Below, one piece after another: positions 32,999 to 43,931 of a DNA stretch of 64,000 bases. Each line of letters opens with the position of its first letter. Within the stretch, counting starts at the first letter, position 1. Both the position numbers and the translations under genes were made by a program. The notes under the pieces were generated by a model. The model did not search any database, was not told the DNA's origin, and worked only from the letters and a program-made list of their open reading frames with translations. Source of the stretch: Arthrinium phaeospermum (taxonomy: Eukaryota > Ascomycota > Sordariomycetes > Amphisphaeriales > Apiosporaceae); contig QYRS01000004.1 in assembly GCA_006503535.1 (NCBI GenBank), forward strand, positions 2,108,001-2,172,000, written 5' to 3'.

Positions 32999-33424
32999 GG
33001 CGATCAATTAGTGAATGTAATTGGCGATGTTCGCAGGAAGATGGCAGATCGGCTGCTAAGTGAAAGAATCGAGTGGGACCAAACGGGCTTTTATGCGTTT
33101 GTATACGAGGAAACCAAGATATCGTCTCACGACCAACTTTCGATGGGTGGTGACTCCTTCGGCCAGCGTGGGGTTGCTTTCGCTTCGAGCATCGGAACTT
33201 CAAAAATTTGGAGGGGTCGAAAAGTGGGCTGGTACCTGACTGACAGCTACGCTAACTGCATCTCCCCGGTAAATCAAAACTCAAAAACTTTTGCATCAGT
33301 GCACCGCCTATAGCAATTTTTCGCATGTCTCTAGCTCGCATCTCCGTCCAGCCAATAATCCATCAAAGAATTGGCATGTCAATGTCAATATCGCAACCTG
33401 CACCACCCATCAACGACTGCAAAC
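32999..33424. promoter_or_regulatory. Divergent promoter of DPS1 and CMS1
   Basis: Only 426 bp separate the two start codons, so the genes share an upstream region. It holds CAAAAATTTGGAGG (about 33201-33214), similar to the A/T core of the yeast RRPE element of ribosome-biogenesis genes, and a second A-rich/T-rich run near 33278-33292. Both genes serve translation, so co-regulation is a reasonable inference. Confidence 0.5.
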
Positions 33425-34419
33425 ATGTCTAATAACGAGGTTGCTAAATCGGAGACTATGGCCTCCAAGGCCAAGTCCAAGAAGAGAAGCCTCAACGATG
33501 AAGGCGGCTCACGGAAGAAGCGCAAGGCTGGGTTCCAGCAGGATGAGAGCTTGCTGGATACGGAAGCCGGCGTGAACCAGGCAATTGCAGCAATGGACCC
33601 CCAACTTCTTGCAGACTACCTGGCACAAAAGACCAGCAGATTTGGATCCGACTTGAGTCCGGTTGAGCTGGCGGACCTTTACATTTCACGTTTGTGTCCA
33701 ATTCCAATATTGTGCCGAGCCGCAACTGACAGAAAAACTAGCCATCTCTATAACGGACACCACATCGTGGCAAGAGCCTCGAAATCTGGAAAAGCTGCCA
33801 GAGTTCCTTGAGAAATTCACCAAGGAGCCCGCAAAGCTGAAGAAAGCCCCCAAGCTGAAGGGATCACCTCATACTATCATTATCTCCGGCGCTGGTTTGA
33901 GAGCCGCAGATGTTGTCAGGTATGTGGCCTGTGATCAAGCCCAACCTGCGGCTGGTATGACTGACATGAGATGTGTAGATCCGCGAGAAAGTTCAGTTCG
34001 AAGGGCAACATGGTCGCGAAATTGGTATGTTGCTCACCCCAGGAGCGTCTGGGTCGATGCTAACTAACCCCCTTGCAGTTCGCAAAACATATCAAGCTTG
34101 ATGAAGCTAGCAAGCACCTCAAAGAACACCGGACAGGCATGGCCGTTGGAACGCCTGCTAGACTGAACGATCTCGTTGAGAACGGTAAGTGGCATTGAGA
34201 TACCCTCCAATATTGATTGAATCTAATCCTAGCTTAGGGTCACTGTCTCTGGCAAATCTCGAAAGATTGGTGGTGGACGCATCTCACATAGATCAGAAGA
34301 AGAGAGGTGTTCTTGATATGAAGGACACCTTGATGCCTCTGGTACGGTGGCTGGCAAGGAAGGAGTTCAAGGAGAGGTATGCTGCGACGGAGAAGCCACT
34401 GCAGCTTATCTTCTACTAG
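33425..34419 (+). CDS. CMS1: Cms1-like ribosome biogenesis protein (small subunit)
   Basis: Five exons (33425-33689, 33742-33919, 33979-34024, 34079-34184, 34238-34419), 258 aa; introns 52-59 bp and phases consistent. The first 50 residues are basic (KSKKRSLNDEGGSRKKRK), a likely nuclear or nucleolar signal. The rest resembles a degenerate DEAD-box helicase half: HTIIISGAGLRAADVVR, then a GMAVGTPARLNDL block like the helicase TPGR motif, and LERLVVDASHID in place of DEAD. This is the Cms1 pattern. Yeast Cms1 is a component of the 90S/SSU processome. The protein ends ATEKPLQLIFY. The third exon is only 46 bp. Confidence 0.88.
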
Positions 34420-36309
34420 GCACAGGCAGCTCATTTGACGTTGCGGTACATTTTTCACGGCGTTTGGCGAAGTATGGGATCAACAAAAGCATAACAATAC
34501 CCTGAGAAGTATGGAAGACGAACCAGTGTTGTCCTAGGGTTGGGTGGGCATGCTATCTGGAAGGGAACGAGCCCGTGTTGCATTGCTCCGTTATTGACTA
34601 CTGAAGGTCGCAATCTCTTCTTCCACTAGCAGGTTCGATCATCTTTATTAGGAAAGAAGGAGCGTATCTTTTACTTGTTCATTTTCCGTGATGCTTTACA
34701 AATTAGATACAGGAGCCAGGCCTAACATCAAATGTTAGTAGACATTGTTGTGAAACAATTGCTTTTGGGCAAGTTCCCCACGCCCTGCTTTTTTCTGCAA
34801 TGCTGAATTAGGCAGTATTCCGATGGATCTGTCCAGCTACAGTCCTGGTAGAGTAAGCCTAATGAGTATCCCTTCCCGTGATAAGGACAGCCGGCGCCAA
34901 CATAGCCGTTGATGATGGGATTAAAGCGAGTGATGGAACGTCTTGCTTCGGTAGACTAATTGATGACGGGATAGGTGGTGGCAATCGGCTGTGACAGCGG
35001 TGCCTTCGGGGCTGCGGAGCTGCCTACCTACTTATGTTCCACGGCCGGCTTACGCACCGAAAAAGTAAACAGGTACACCATACCACGGCCAAGTAACGAG
35101 AAGCGCCACACCCATCAATCATCCCCGAAATCTTTTAGGTAGAAAGCTCAATTGTGGTTCGGGTTCGTTCCCGAAATCTGAAACCCTGACAGCCGGTAGT
35201 ATTAGTGTTGTCAATGCGCTTGACGCGGTGACATTTTCAACGGAACGCCTCGCTTATTCGGGTAAGCGAGACTCCGGCATCCGGACGTACTCGCTTCGGA
35301 GCAGCCGACAGTAGCAGCGAGGACTAGCTACTGTGGTAGACTTAAGAGTCCCGGCTTGGCAGTCCATCAATGGTTCGTCCCAAGTGCCGGGCTCTACCTA
35401 GGTATGTAGCTGTTTGTGACTAGGTACTGGGCTGGCTCGGCTGGCACCTGAACCAGACAGAAAAATCAAGCGACGCACAGGCACAGTATTGGGCCAATTC
35501 CACTCGGGGTCTCGATCTATAGCGGCTCCGCCTGGCTCAGGCGTCCAATAGATGACGAAAGCTGGTGACGATCATCCGAAAGTCACCCGATGAAGCACTA
35601 GCGTCCACCCAGCTGTGGGCACCGAGAACTTTGTTTAATGACTGCTTGGGGCTTTTTACCCGATTTATTACTCCTGCCTACCCAGGTTCTGGCAGTCAAC
35701 GACATGGAGAGATGGGGTATCGAGAGAGATCAGAGACTACTAAAGACGCATGGGAATTATAAAGGTAATGGGATCTGGGGAGGACGGTGGATGGCCGCCG
35801 GCGATGGGCGTGCCTCGGCCGTGAGAAACAGATCCGATCAGAATGGCCGAGAGGTTGCAGTGGCAGTTTGAGCAATCCCAGCGAAAGTGCCCAATACAAT
35901 CTTTCTGATATGACAGCATCGCCGGCGGAGAGCCCCCTAGCTCAGGAGGCCTATCGTCTCCACCGCGACCAGCACCGCGACTCGCCAACTGCCCTGGCAA
36001 TCTCTCGTCTGCTAGTGGCTCGGCTCGCTGCTGTCCACGAGAAGTGAGTCCGGGAAATGTTCATCCTAGCTGGCCTAGGCCATATTCTTCGTTCCTGTGC
36101 ACGGCATTGTATTCCGTCAACACTGCTCTTCGCTTTTCCCATTTTTCGACGACAACGCCTGATCTCGCGTGGCCAACCACTTCGACTCAATTCGTGGCCC
36201 AGGAAGGACTTTCGAAGCTCGTAGCCGGACAGCAGAAACATTCGGCACTGGCTGGCCCACGGCGATCTTGGGTTTCCCAGTTTCACGCACGCCCATACCA
36301 CAGTTTACG
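34420..36309. other. Gene-free interval
   Basis: About 1.9 kb between CMS1 and the membrane-protein gene; between about 34420 and 35560 hardly any frame exceeds 60 codons. A perfect 7-bp inverted repeat with 3-nt loop (CTAACATCAAATGTTAG, 34722-34738) is the only structure noted. No gene, tRNA or transposon end seen. Confidence 0.5.
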
Positions 36310-37497
36310 ATGGCTACCACCACGAGGAAGGACGACGCAACGGCTACCTTGCCTCGACAAGCGGGGCCTCTCACAACCATATTCACAACACCCGACTTCT
36401 GTGCACCGGGGCGATGGATGTACACGGCCACACCTGCGCTCTCGTCCTCGATATGCATGCCGCCGGACTTCAACAAATACTATGACTACAAATACGGCTT
36501 TTACTCGCCGGGCATCTGCCCAGCTGGCTACACCGAGGGCTGCGCCTTTCCCAAAACGCTGGCCGGCAACACCAATGGAACGCCCTTCTTCGGCGGTACG
36601 GTGATGGCGGGCGAGACGGCGCGCATCTGCTGCCCGACTGGTTACACTTGCTATACGGGGTCCGACGAAGACAAGATCTACAGCCAATGTATCGCCACTG
36701 GAAGGAAGACGACTTTTCTAGGCTACAACTACGGGAGCAACACATATCTCACAACAGTAACAGACGCGATGGCGTATGCCATCCAAGTTCGCTGGCAGAG
36801 TTCCGATCTACCCAGTTTGGAGACGGATCCCACGGTGCCAGGATCTAAATTCAACGGACCCATGCCGACTGCGACAGGTGATGGATTAAGCGCGGCCCAG
36901 GCCGGAAGCAGTACTTCAATGGGCGCAGGAGAGACGGGTGCAGCAGCTGGGTCAGGCAACGACGGCCGCACGGGAATACCAACGGGAGCCATCATTGCCG
37001 TAGGTGTCGCCGTGCCTCTTATATCACTGGCTCTGGGTTTCCTCGCCTTCTTCTTATGGCGGCGGCACTACAAGAAGAACTACGTCAAGCCCACCGAGGA
37101 CGACGGATCCCAGGAGCTGACGTCTCCCGTGGAGAGTGAGGCCAAGAGCGGCTTCTTGCGCGACGGCGTCCCGAGCACGGCCCTGGTGTCGCCCATGACG
37201 CCGCGCACAGTCGGCTTCGGCGGCAGCACGACGGAGCTGGACTCGGGGACCGTGAACGAGATGGACGCCACGACGATCAACGAGCTACCGCCGGACTCGC
37301 ACCCGTGGCTGGAGCTCGAGACGCGCGAGCAGGCGGCCGAGCTGCCGACGTCGTTCGTGGCCGAGCTGCCCGGTGACATGCCGCCGGCCGACTGGACAAA
37401 CAACACGACGAGGACGAGCCGCAGTACCGAGTCGCATCTACGGCAACGGTCCGGCTCCCGGAGGGAATCAATTTTCAAGACAAAAACGAATTCTTAA
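36310..37497 (+). CDS. Single-pass membrane protein with Cys-rich ectodomain
   Basis: Single exon, 395 aa from the ATG at 36310. The frame is open back to 36169 but those 47 residues look non-conserved. The protein starts PLTTIFTTPDFC at about residue 20, then a Cys-rich domain with YSPGICPAGYTEGC and ICCPTGYTC. This pattern recurs in a Pezizomycotina-wide membrane protein family of unknown function. A Gly/Ser/Thr-rich stalk follows, then one TM helix (AIIAVGVAVPLISLALGFLAFFLW) and a basic stop-transfer RRHYKKN. The cytosolic tail is acidic and Ser/Thr-rich. No cleavable signal peptide is visible, although the TM and stop-transfer layout suggests an outside Cys domain. A cell-surface sensor role is only inference. 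Confidence 0.8.
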   Translation: MATTTRKDDATATLPRQAGPLTTIFTTPDFCAPGRWMYTATPALSSSICMPPDFNKYYDYKYGFYSPGICPAGYTEGCAFPKTLAGNTNGTPFFGGTVMAGETARICCPTGYTCYTGSDEDKIYSQCIATGRKTTFLGYNYGSNTYLTTVTDAMAYAIQVRWQSSDLPSLETDPTVPGSKFNGPMPTATGDGLSAAQAGSSTSMGAGETGAAAGSGNDGRTGIPTGAIIAVGVAVPLISLALGFLAFFLWRRHYKKNYVKPTEDDGSQELTSPVESEAKSGFLRDGVPSTALVSPMTPRTVGFGGSTTELDSGTVNEMDATTINELPPDSHPWLELETREQAAELPTSFVAELPGDMPPADWTNNTTRTSRSTESHLRQRSGSRRESIFKTKTNS

Positions 37498-38111
37498 AAT
37501 AGAAAGCATAATAGTTGGCAAAGCACAAATATAATGTATAATGTGATCAATGTGTCCTACGCCGAATCTCGGCCGGTTGGGAAGTGACGTTATGTGTAAA
37601 TCTGCCAATCTGGTCTCGTTTTATCCCTTCTCTTTTTTCCCTTACAGTCAAGGCATTCAATTAGGCAATTGCCAATTGACTTGCCAAGTTATTTTACAAG
37701 CAGTGAGGGCACTTGATAACGAGACAGTACTCGATGGCGTATTGGAACCAATCTTAGGAGGGTTCAATTACCGATTGGCGAGAAAGTCATGGCACGGCCA
37801 GGAAAAGGGGGCTGACAAAGGATGCCTATTGTCTTAGTTCAGCGACAACGCCATACATCTCTTTGTCAACCACCCGCAAGCAGAAAATGTATCTGCCTGG
37901 GCCATGCGTCTAGACGATTTCCATTGACATCACCCGAAAAACAAACTCCGAATCCCATCGATGTCACAAGGCGTCACGAAATAAACAGTGCCAGACACAA
38001 CGCCCCGGCTAAAGTGCAGCCAATTCTCTATAAACCCCCGGCTCACCAGTACATATAGCTTCAGCCGAGGGCAATCCGAACTGACGGCTACCGGGCTTCC
38101 GAACGAACAAT
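37498..38111. other. Intergenic region upstream of the kinase gene
   Basis: About 610 bp between two + strand genes. No gene or clear motif seen. Confidence 0.5.
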
Positions 38112-40462
38112 ATGGACAAGGGGAAGGGGAAGGATCTCGGAGAGGCACAGGGTCCCGGAAAGGACACGAATTCCGAAGACAAGGATACCGGGAAGGGCAA
38201 GAGTCCCGAGAAGATTCCGGCGCCTCCGACAGCAAAAGACCTCCTTAAGCTAGACCCCAGGAAGATCAAAGCGATAGACCTCTTCAGGTTGAAACCCGAG
38301 GAGCTGACGTTAAAAGAAGCGTGGCAACTGGACCCGACGGGGAAGCTCGCGACAGCGCGCCAACGGTATTACGAGCTAAAGCAGGTGTTTTGGAAGTCGC
38401 GGCGGTATGCCCCGATCACCACGGTGGGCTTCGGAGGGTACGGTATCGCCATGCTGTACGGGGAGGCCGACACAGACGGGAAACTGGCGAACCGCATTGT
38501 GATCAAAAGAGCTCTCGTCCGCGAGGCGAATGCGAGCATCAGGCGGGAACGGAGATGGCTTCGGGTAAATGCTCGCCCTTTTTCCCCCTTCCGAGCATTT
38601 TTCCTCTGGGAATAATGGAGGCTTGACCCCTTTCCATCTTCTCACAATATCTACATTAGAGAAAACTTCCAGCTGACATTTCGATGCGTAGACTCTTAGC
38701 AGAGCGATGCATATCGTCCAGGAAATACCCGTGTATGTCGAGCCAGAGGAGAGGAAAAAGTTGGACAATCCCCCAACGCTTACGCTCGAGTATCTCCAAG
38801 GCGGCACCTTGTCGGACTTTGTCAATGATAAGCTACCTAAAGAGAAGACTATCCCAAGTCGATTACTCTGGAGCTTTCTCTTGTGTCGTACGTAGCTCGA
38901 CTGGGGCATTCCCATACTTGCGCCAGAGGAACCCCCTCCTCCTTTTTATTCTCCCTCCCTCGGATTAGACCTACACAGCTATCCTGACCTTTGCTGCAGT
39001 CACCCGAGCATGCATCGGCATGGTTGACCCTCCGAATCCGCCAACTGAAAAGAGTAAACCCGATCCTCCATACGAACCTATCGAGACAGCCAAAGAACGG
39101 TATGAAATAGGAGTGATGAGGCTACCGCTTCCAGACATGGTGGAACAGTTACCACCAATGTTCGCGACGGATGGCTGGGGGACAACAACTGGCTACAACA
39201 TTCTACACTTCGATATTCATCCGTCAAATGGTGGGTTTCAATCTTCGTATTAATATGTTGCGTGAAGTCGCCTGTACTCACCACTCAACTCCTTTCAAAA
39301 CGCAGTCTACCTGGAAATAGCAGATGATAAGGACCCTATGGATATGCATCCATTCGGTATACGACTCAAGGTATGTGGGGACTTCCCTAGTCAATGATGG
39401 CCTTTTCGTCCCTCGGCCTTCGGCCAATGCTCATGGGGGAAGCGGTATCACTGACCTTCGTACGGTTGACTGTATAGCTTGGCGACTTTGGCATGGCGGA
39501 CGATATCCACCAATATCATACGAAGCGAGAGAAGTGAGTATCAAATACTTCCTCGGACGACGAATAGGTTAACAAGACAACCCCGTGGAACTGACTCAAG
39601 GCACTGCCTACTAGGCTTACGTGGTGGAAGGGTAGAGGCAGACCCGAGACAATCGCACCCGTATGCACCCCTTAAGAGTGTACCTGAAGATACAAATCAT
39701 CTTGGGCAGATGGAGTCAACTGGCTAACTATGTATTGATGTGACACAGGAGCAAGGTCGCAAAAAATGGGTTCCGCCCAAGGACAATATTTCGGTTGGCC
39801 CGGTCAACAACATATGGGGTGTAGGCTGCGTATGTCATCTCCTTCTCATAAATCCTGACTTCGTCACCATTTTCTTTAAAGCAGATAGCTCGCAGTATTC
39901 GATACGGATACCCCAGCTAACTCGAGCCCCGGAGGTTCAACCCCTTTCGCAGGTCATGTACTTTCTCATCATGAAGAAGTACCCCGACGACCCGACCCCC
40001 TTCACGGTGCCTCTGGACGTCACGGACCCGTCCACGTCGCTGTCGACCTGGGGCTCGCGGCTCCTCTACGACAGCGACACCAAGGACGCGGTGCCCGACG
40101 TCGACATGTGGCTGCGCCGCCTCGTCGCCCGCTGCCTGGCGGACAGCCCGGGCGAGCGCCCCAACCACCGGGAGCTCGTGGACGACTGCCAGGACGCCAT
40201 GCGCATGATGGCGGCGCCCGAGAGCGACCGGTTCGCGAGCGCGCCCTCCGAGACCAACGATGCCATCGCCGACTTCCTCAAGTGGAACCTGTTTGCGCCA
40301 TCGCCGGACGTGGGACCCGCGCTGGGCGATCCGTTTCCTCCTAATCCCTTCGACATGCCAGAAGAAGACTTTGGACAGGCTGAGGAAGCTGGCCAAGCTA
40401 AACAAGCTGAGCAAGCTGAGCCAGCTGATCAAGCTGAAGAATCTGACGACGAGATTTTGTAA
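38112..40462 (+). CDS. Fungal Ser/Thr protein kinase-like protein
   Basis: Eight exons (38112-38564, 38692-38887, 39000-39230, 39306-39370, 39478-39533, 39615-39660, 39749-39829, 39953-40462), about 545 aa. A Lys/Gly-rich, disordered start is followed by repeated leucine-rich turns (LLKLDPRKIKAIDLFRL). The kinase core is complete: Gly loop GFGGYG (about 106-111), VIK Lys about 132, catalytic loop HFDIHPSN (about 286-293), LGDFG (about 317-320), IAPEQ (APE split by an intron), and the alpha-F block WGVGCVMY joined across the last intron. The catalytic-loop Lys of HRDLKPxN is His here. The acidic C-terminus has Gln-Ala-Glu repeats. Activity is likely, but the substrate is unknown. A PP2C phosphatase gene follows 576 bp downstream. 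Confidence 0.82.
40378..40440 (+). repeat. Degenerate AAGCTGA repeat in the kinase C-terminus
   Basis: About 60 bp of degenerate repeats of a CAAGCTGAG-like unit code for Gln-Ala-Glu-rich sequence at the end of the kinase. It may vary in copy number between strains. Confidence 0.6.
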
Positions 40463-41038
40463 TTGGCGAGATAGGGTTTCACCGCTTATACAGCCCTCGT
40501 AACTGCTAACTGTCCGGCCTGTTATGAAGCAATCTAGGGTTATTGATTCTGTCAAGGAAATCAAGATATCGATGGAGGGACAGGAAAGAGGGCTAGCCAG
40601 CCTTCAATGCGCCCAGCAGAGAGATGCTGGCGAGCAGCACCGAGCGGAAACCATGTAAATAGCATATAATGAATTATATGCAACTGAGTATATAAATATG
40701 TAGTCAAGGTGATATGCCACTGAATCCTGTCCACTTGGGAATGGCTCTGAACAGGCGTCACTCATACCACTAATATGCTATCTGCGTCCTGTTTATAGGC
40801 CACACCTAGATGCGCTAAAAAGAACAACAATATATGGTATTAGCTGTTGGCGCCCCAAATCTGCTAGGCTAGACACCGTTTATCTAATCCCTTAGGTTAC
40901 CGTGCTCACAAAGTGCATGTGAAAGTGCATCAGGACTTGAACCATTCATGTCTCTGATTTTACGTGATCTCAGCATTGCTATCGATTGCATCGAATATCG
41001 TTTCATACAAAGGACTTCGAAGTCTAATTATTGAAGCG
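40463..41038. other. Intergenic region between kinase and phosphatase
   Basis: About 575 bp, AT-rich. The frame of the PP2C gene is open back to 40964 but has no ATG before 41039. An upstream exon of the phosphatase cannot be excluded. Confidence 0.45.
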
Positions 41039-42328
41039 ATGCCGTCGGCTTCCCCAGAGAACTTGGACGGCAAAGATCCAGCAGTCCTGTCTTATTCCTC
41101 TAACCGCCCGAACGAGAAGAATGAAGATCGTCAATCCGATGACACCTTCCTTCTTAATGGCGCCCCTGTCCGGGTGCTGGGCGTGTACGATGGCCATGGC
41201 GGACCATGGACATCCGAGTACATCTCTCGCGCCCTTCCCGCGGCCATACGACAACATATAGAAAATGCAGCGACAACCTCTCCTTCAATACCAAATGTTC
41301 TGATCAGTTCATTCGAGCAGGTTGATCGTGGTATTGTCGAACCGGTGGAGACCATCTTCGCGCCTGTCTTGTCCAGCATTCGCCACAACCTCCCATTTGC
41401 TCGGCAACGCAATGACATTGCCAAGAAAGAAGCGGTCGAAAAGATCCTTCAAGACCAAAATCAGATGGAATTGGCCTTGCGAGCAAAGTCAGGAAGCACT
41501 GCCCTGGTTGCTTACATTGATCGAAGTAACATCCATGTTGCCAACTTGGGGGATTGCAGAGCAGGTAAGTCGCAAACGCGAGCTTCTCATCCATGCCTAT
41601 TTCCGTGGACCTGTAGGAAACTCAGAGACAGCGGTTGCTGACTGCCTGAGTTACAACTAGTTCTTGCCCGTAGAGATGCGTACACACAAGACGTCGAGGC
41701 CATACCGTTGTCAGTTGACCAAGACGGACACAACTCAGCCGAGTATGCTCGAGTAAGACGGGAGCATCCAGATGACACGAAGGATCCTTTTACAGGAGGT
41801 CGTCTATTCGGCATGATGCCTCTCACGCGTTGTAAGACCCCCTTGACCTCCACCCTCTACTGAATGCATGTCTTACATTGCTGGATCTGGCTTATAGCTT
41901 TTGGGGACTCGTTCTACAAATACAAGTCCACTGACATTGCCCAATACGTATTCGGCAATGCCAGACTGAATAAAAAGGGCCACCTATCTTACCACGAAAC
42001 AATGTCTCCTTACTATCCTCTCTTGGAGACTCCTCCCTACCTGACAGCCACTCCCGAGATCATCTCACACCGACGTTCGCCCGACGATGTCTTTATGGTC
42101 ATGGCATCTGATGGGGTATGGGCCATCAAGGGCATGACTAACGAATGGGTTATTGACAAGATTATGGAGGCTCTGTCGAACGCAAGTGTAGAGGACCCTA
42201 GTCAGTATGTCATGGAGGAGGTGAAGAAATGGAAGCCTGGTGACGACGTGACCATTAAAGTTGTTGTTTTTAACCAAACAGTCCTACTGCCATCAGAGCA
42301 AAATAGTAGGGTTGAGCTTCAGCTGTAA
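41039..42328 (+). CDS. PP2C-type protein phosphatase
   Basis: Three exons (41039-41564, 41661-41831, 41898-42328), 375 aa. The Mn/Mg-binding PP2C motifs are present: NEDRQ (about 28-32), VYDGHGG (about 49-55), NLGDCRA closing exon 1 (Asp about 173), SFGDSFYK completed across the second intron, MASDGVW and the terminal GDDVTIKVV. It should remove phosphate from Ser/Thr residues. Overall it resembles the fungal PP2Cs annotated as pyruvate dehydrogenase phosphatase-like, but no clear mitochondrial presequence is seen from this start. The open frame without ATG upstream leaves room for a missed 5' exon. The adjacent upstream gene is a kinase on the same strand. Confidence 0.87.
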
Positions 42329-42690
42329 CCTTTACGATAGATTCCGATCTGGCTCGTACGCTGGGCGATTTCATTTTGTACATGCTTATAACTGTTTCAT
42401 AGATACCCCCCGTTCAACGCAACTTCTGGAATTTGGCACGCAATAGATCCAAAGATATACCATAAAACCAATGCCCATCTCATGACCACTCTGAAGATGC
42501 ATATCTAGACTCTAGAATAAAAGACTCTTTCTCTGGCTGGTATCAGCAAGAACGCCCCAACTCCGCCAATGCAATGCCACCAAAACGCTAAGTAACCACA
42601 ACGCCGTATCCTCGTCGGACCAAAACGGCCATGTACGGATACCATGAAAAAAGAGACAAGAACACGAAGAGGCTGACCGGAGATCCCGCA
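42329..42690. other. Convergent 3' intergenic region
   Basis: About 360 bp between the convergent ends of the PP2C and LRP1 genes. No gene seen. Confidence 0.5.
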
Positions 42691-43502
42691 TCATGCCTTC
42701 TTATCCTTTTTGGACTTCTTCTTTTTGTCCTTCTTTTCGCTCTTCTCCTTTTTCTCCTTCTTTTCTGCCTTGCCCTCGCGCTTCTCCTTCTTCTCTTTTT
42801 TCGACTTCTTCTTGGGCGGCTCAGGCGCGGCCACCACCGCAGCAGCTTCTCCTGCCTCCTCCGAGTCGTCCTCCTCGCCTTCCTCTTCCGAGTCGCTTGC
42901 GGAGGCCTCGGACTCCTGATCCGAGACCTTGCGCTTCGTACCGGCCTGCTGCGCCTGCGCCTTCTGCTGCGCGGCCGCCTTGATGGCGGCCTTGGCGCGC
43001 TCGCGGGCGATCATCTCGGAGAGCTTGGCGTTGACGTCCTTGTCCTTGTTCTCGGCGAGGCCGGACCGGATGAAGCTGATGGCCGCGCCCTTGTTAAGGG
43101 TGGCCTCGGGCTTCTCGGGCGGGGTCTCGATGTTCTTGATCTTGTCGAAGTACTGGCGCACCCGGGTGAGCTCCTTGAAGACCGGGTGGTTCTTGGCGTC
43201 GACGGCGTTGAGTCGGAGGGAGGCTGTCGGGGGCGCGAGCAAAAGATGGTTAGCAAAAAGACATGTACAGGCGCGTAGAAGCCAGCCATTCGCTGCTGCG
43301 GAGCGGGGGATAGGAAGAACATACAGAACAACATGGATTCTAATGCATAGGTCGCGAGGACGTAGAGCTTCGCCTTTTCCAGTAGCGGCAGCTTGGAGGA
43401 GAGATCCGACACGCCTTTCAATATGGGCTGCAAAGCCTCCTCAAGGTTGTCAATGTCTCCATCCAGACGCTCCAATTGCGGCAAAATGTTAGTGACGTCC
43501 AT
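42691..43502 (-). CDS. LRP1: Exosome cofactor LRP1/Rrp47 (C1D family)
   Basis: Two exons on the minus strand (43502-43325, 43223-42691), 236 aa. The N-terminal Sas10/C1D domain is clear: MDVTNILPQLERLDGDID, LYVLATYALESMLFS and, across the 101-bp intron, LRLNAVDAKNHPVFKELTRV. A long lysine-rich, low-complexity tail (KKKSKKEKKEKREGKAEKK) with an acidic Ser/Glu segment before it fits RNA binding and nuclear import. Lrp1 stabilises Rrp6 and helps the nuclear exosome trim 5.8S rRNA, snRNA and snoRNA precursors. Confidence 0.93.
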
Positions 43503-43931
43503 TGTGTGCAGTGATCTCGATATCGACTGCAGATGTATGGTTTAATTTAGGTAAGACTTTGCGACACTGAGGAGCGTTTGGGGCCCAAGAATGGCTTAAC
43601 TGAACGATGATAAACACTATGGGTACGGTTCTGGTGTTGCGCATTCCATACACCCGCTAAGTTACAGTCCAGTAGGGACAAAATTTAGCGGTCTTTATCG
43701 GCAGAATTTCTTTGCTGCATCCCCTGGGAAGCTTATTGACGTACCTGAGTTGGGGTACATTAGAAGCACAATTCAGCGCGGGGCATCACCAGCCAGTTCG
43801 TCGTAGCGCGTAGCGCTTCGCATTGACATTTACCAAGGGTGGAGTTTTGAGCCTCAATGCCGAGCTCCGAATCCTACCAATTAATTCAACGTCTCGTGGC
43901 GGGATTCTTGTAGGTATTGATTCTAACATAG
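43503..43931. other. Intergenic region upstream of LRP1
   Basis: About 430 bp between the LRP1 start and the GT25 stop, both minus strand. It includes ACAAAATTTAGC (about 43679-43690), an A/T element like those before CMS1 and the Ssb gene. No gene seen. Confidence 0.45.

Noticed and set aside
32228..33313. 361-codon + strand frame over the aspartyl-tRNA synthetase
   Set aside because: Antisense shadow of DPS1 exon 1; Leu-rich sequence mirrors the Lys-rich and Gln-rich segments on the other strand.
36169..36309. Longer start for the Cys-rich membrane protein
   Set aside because: The 47 extra residues have no signal peptide and no family-like sequence; the ATG at 36310 gives the expected start shortly before PLTTIFTTPDFC.
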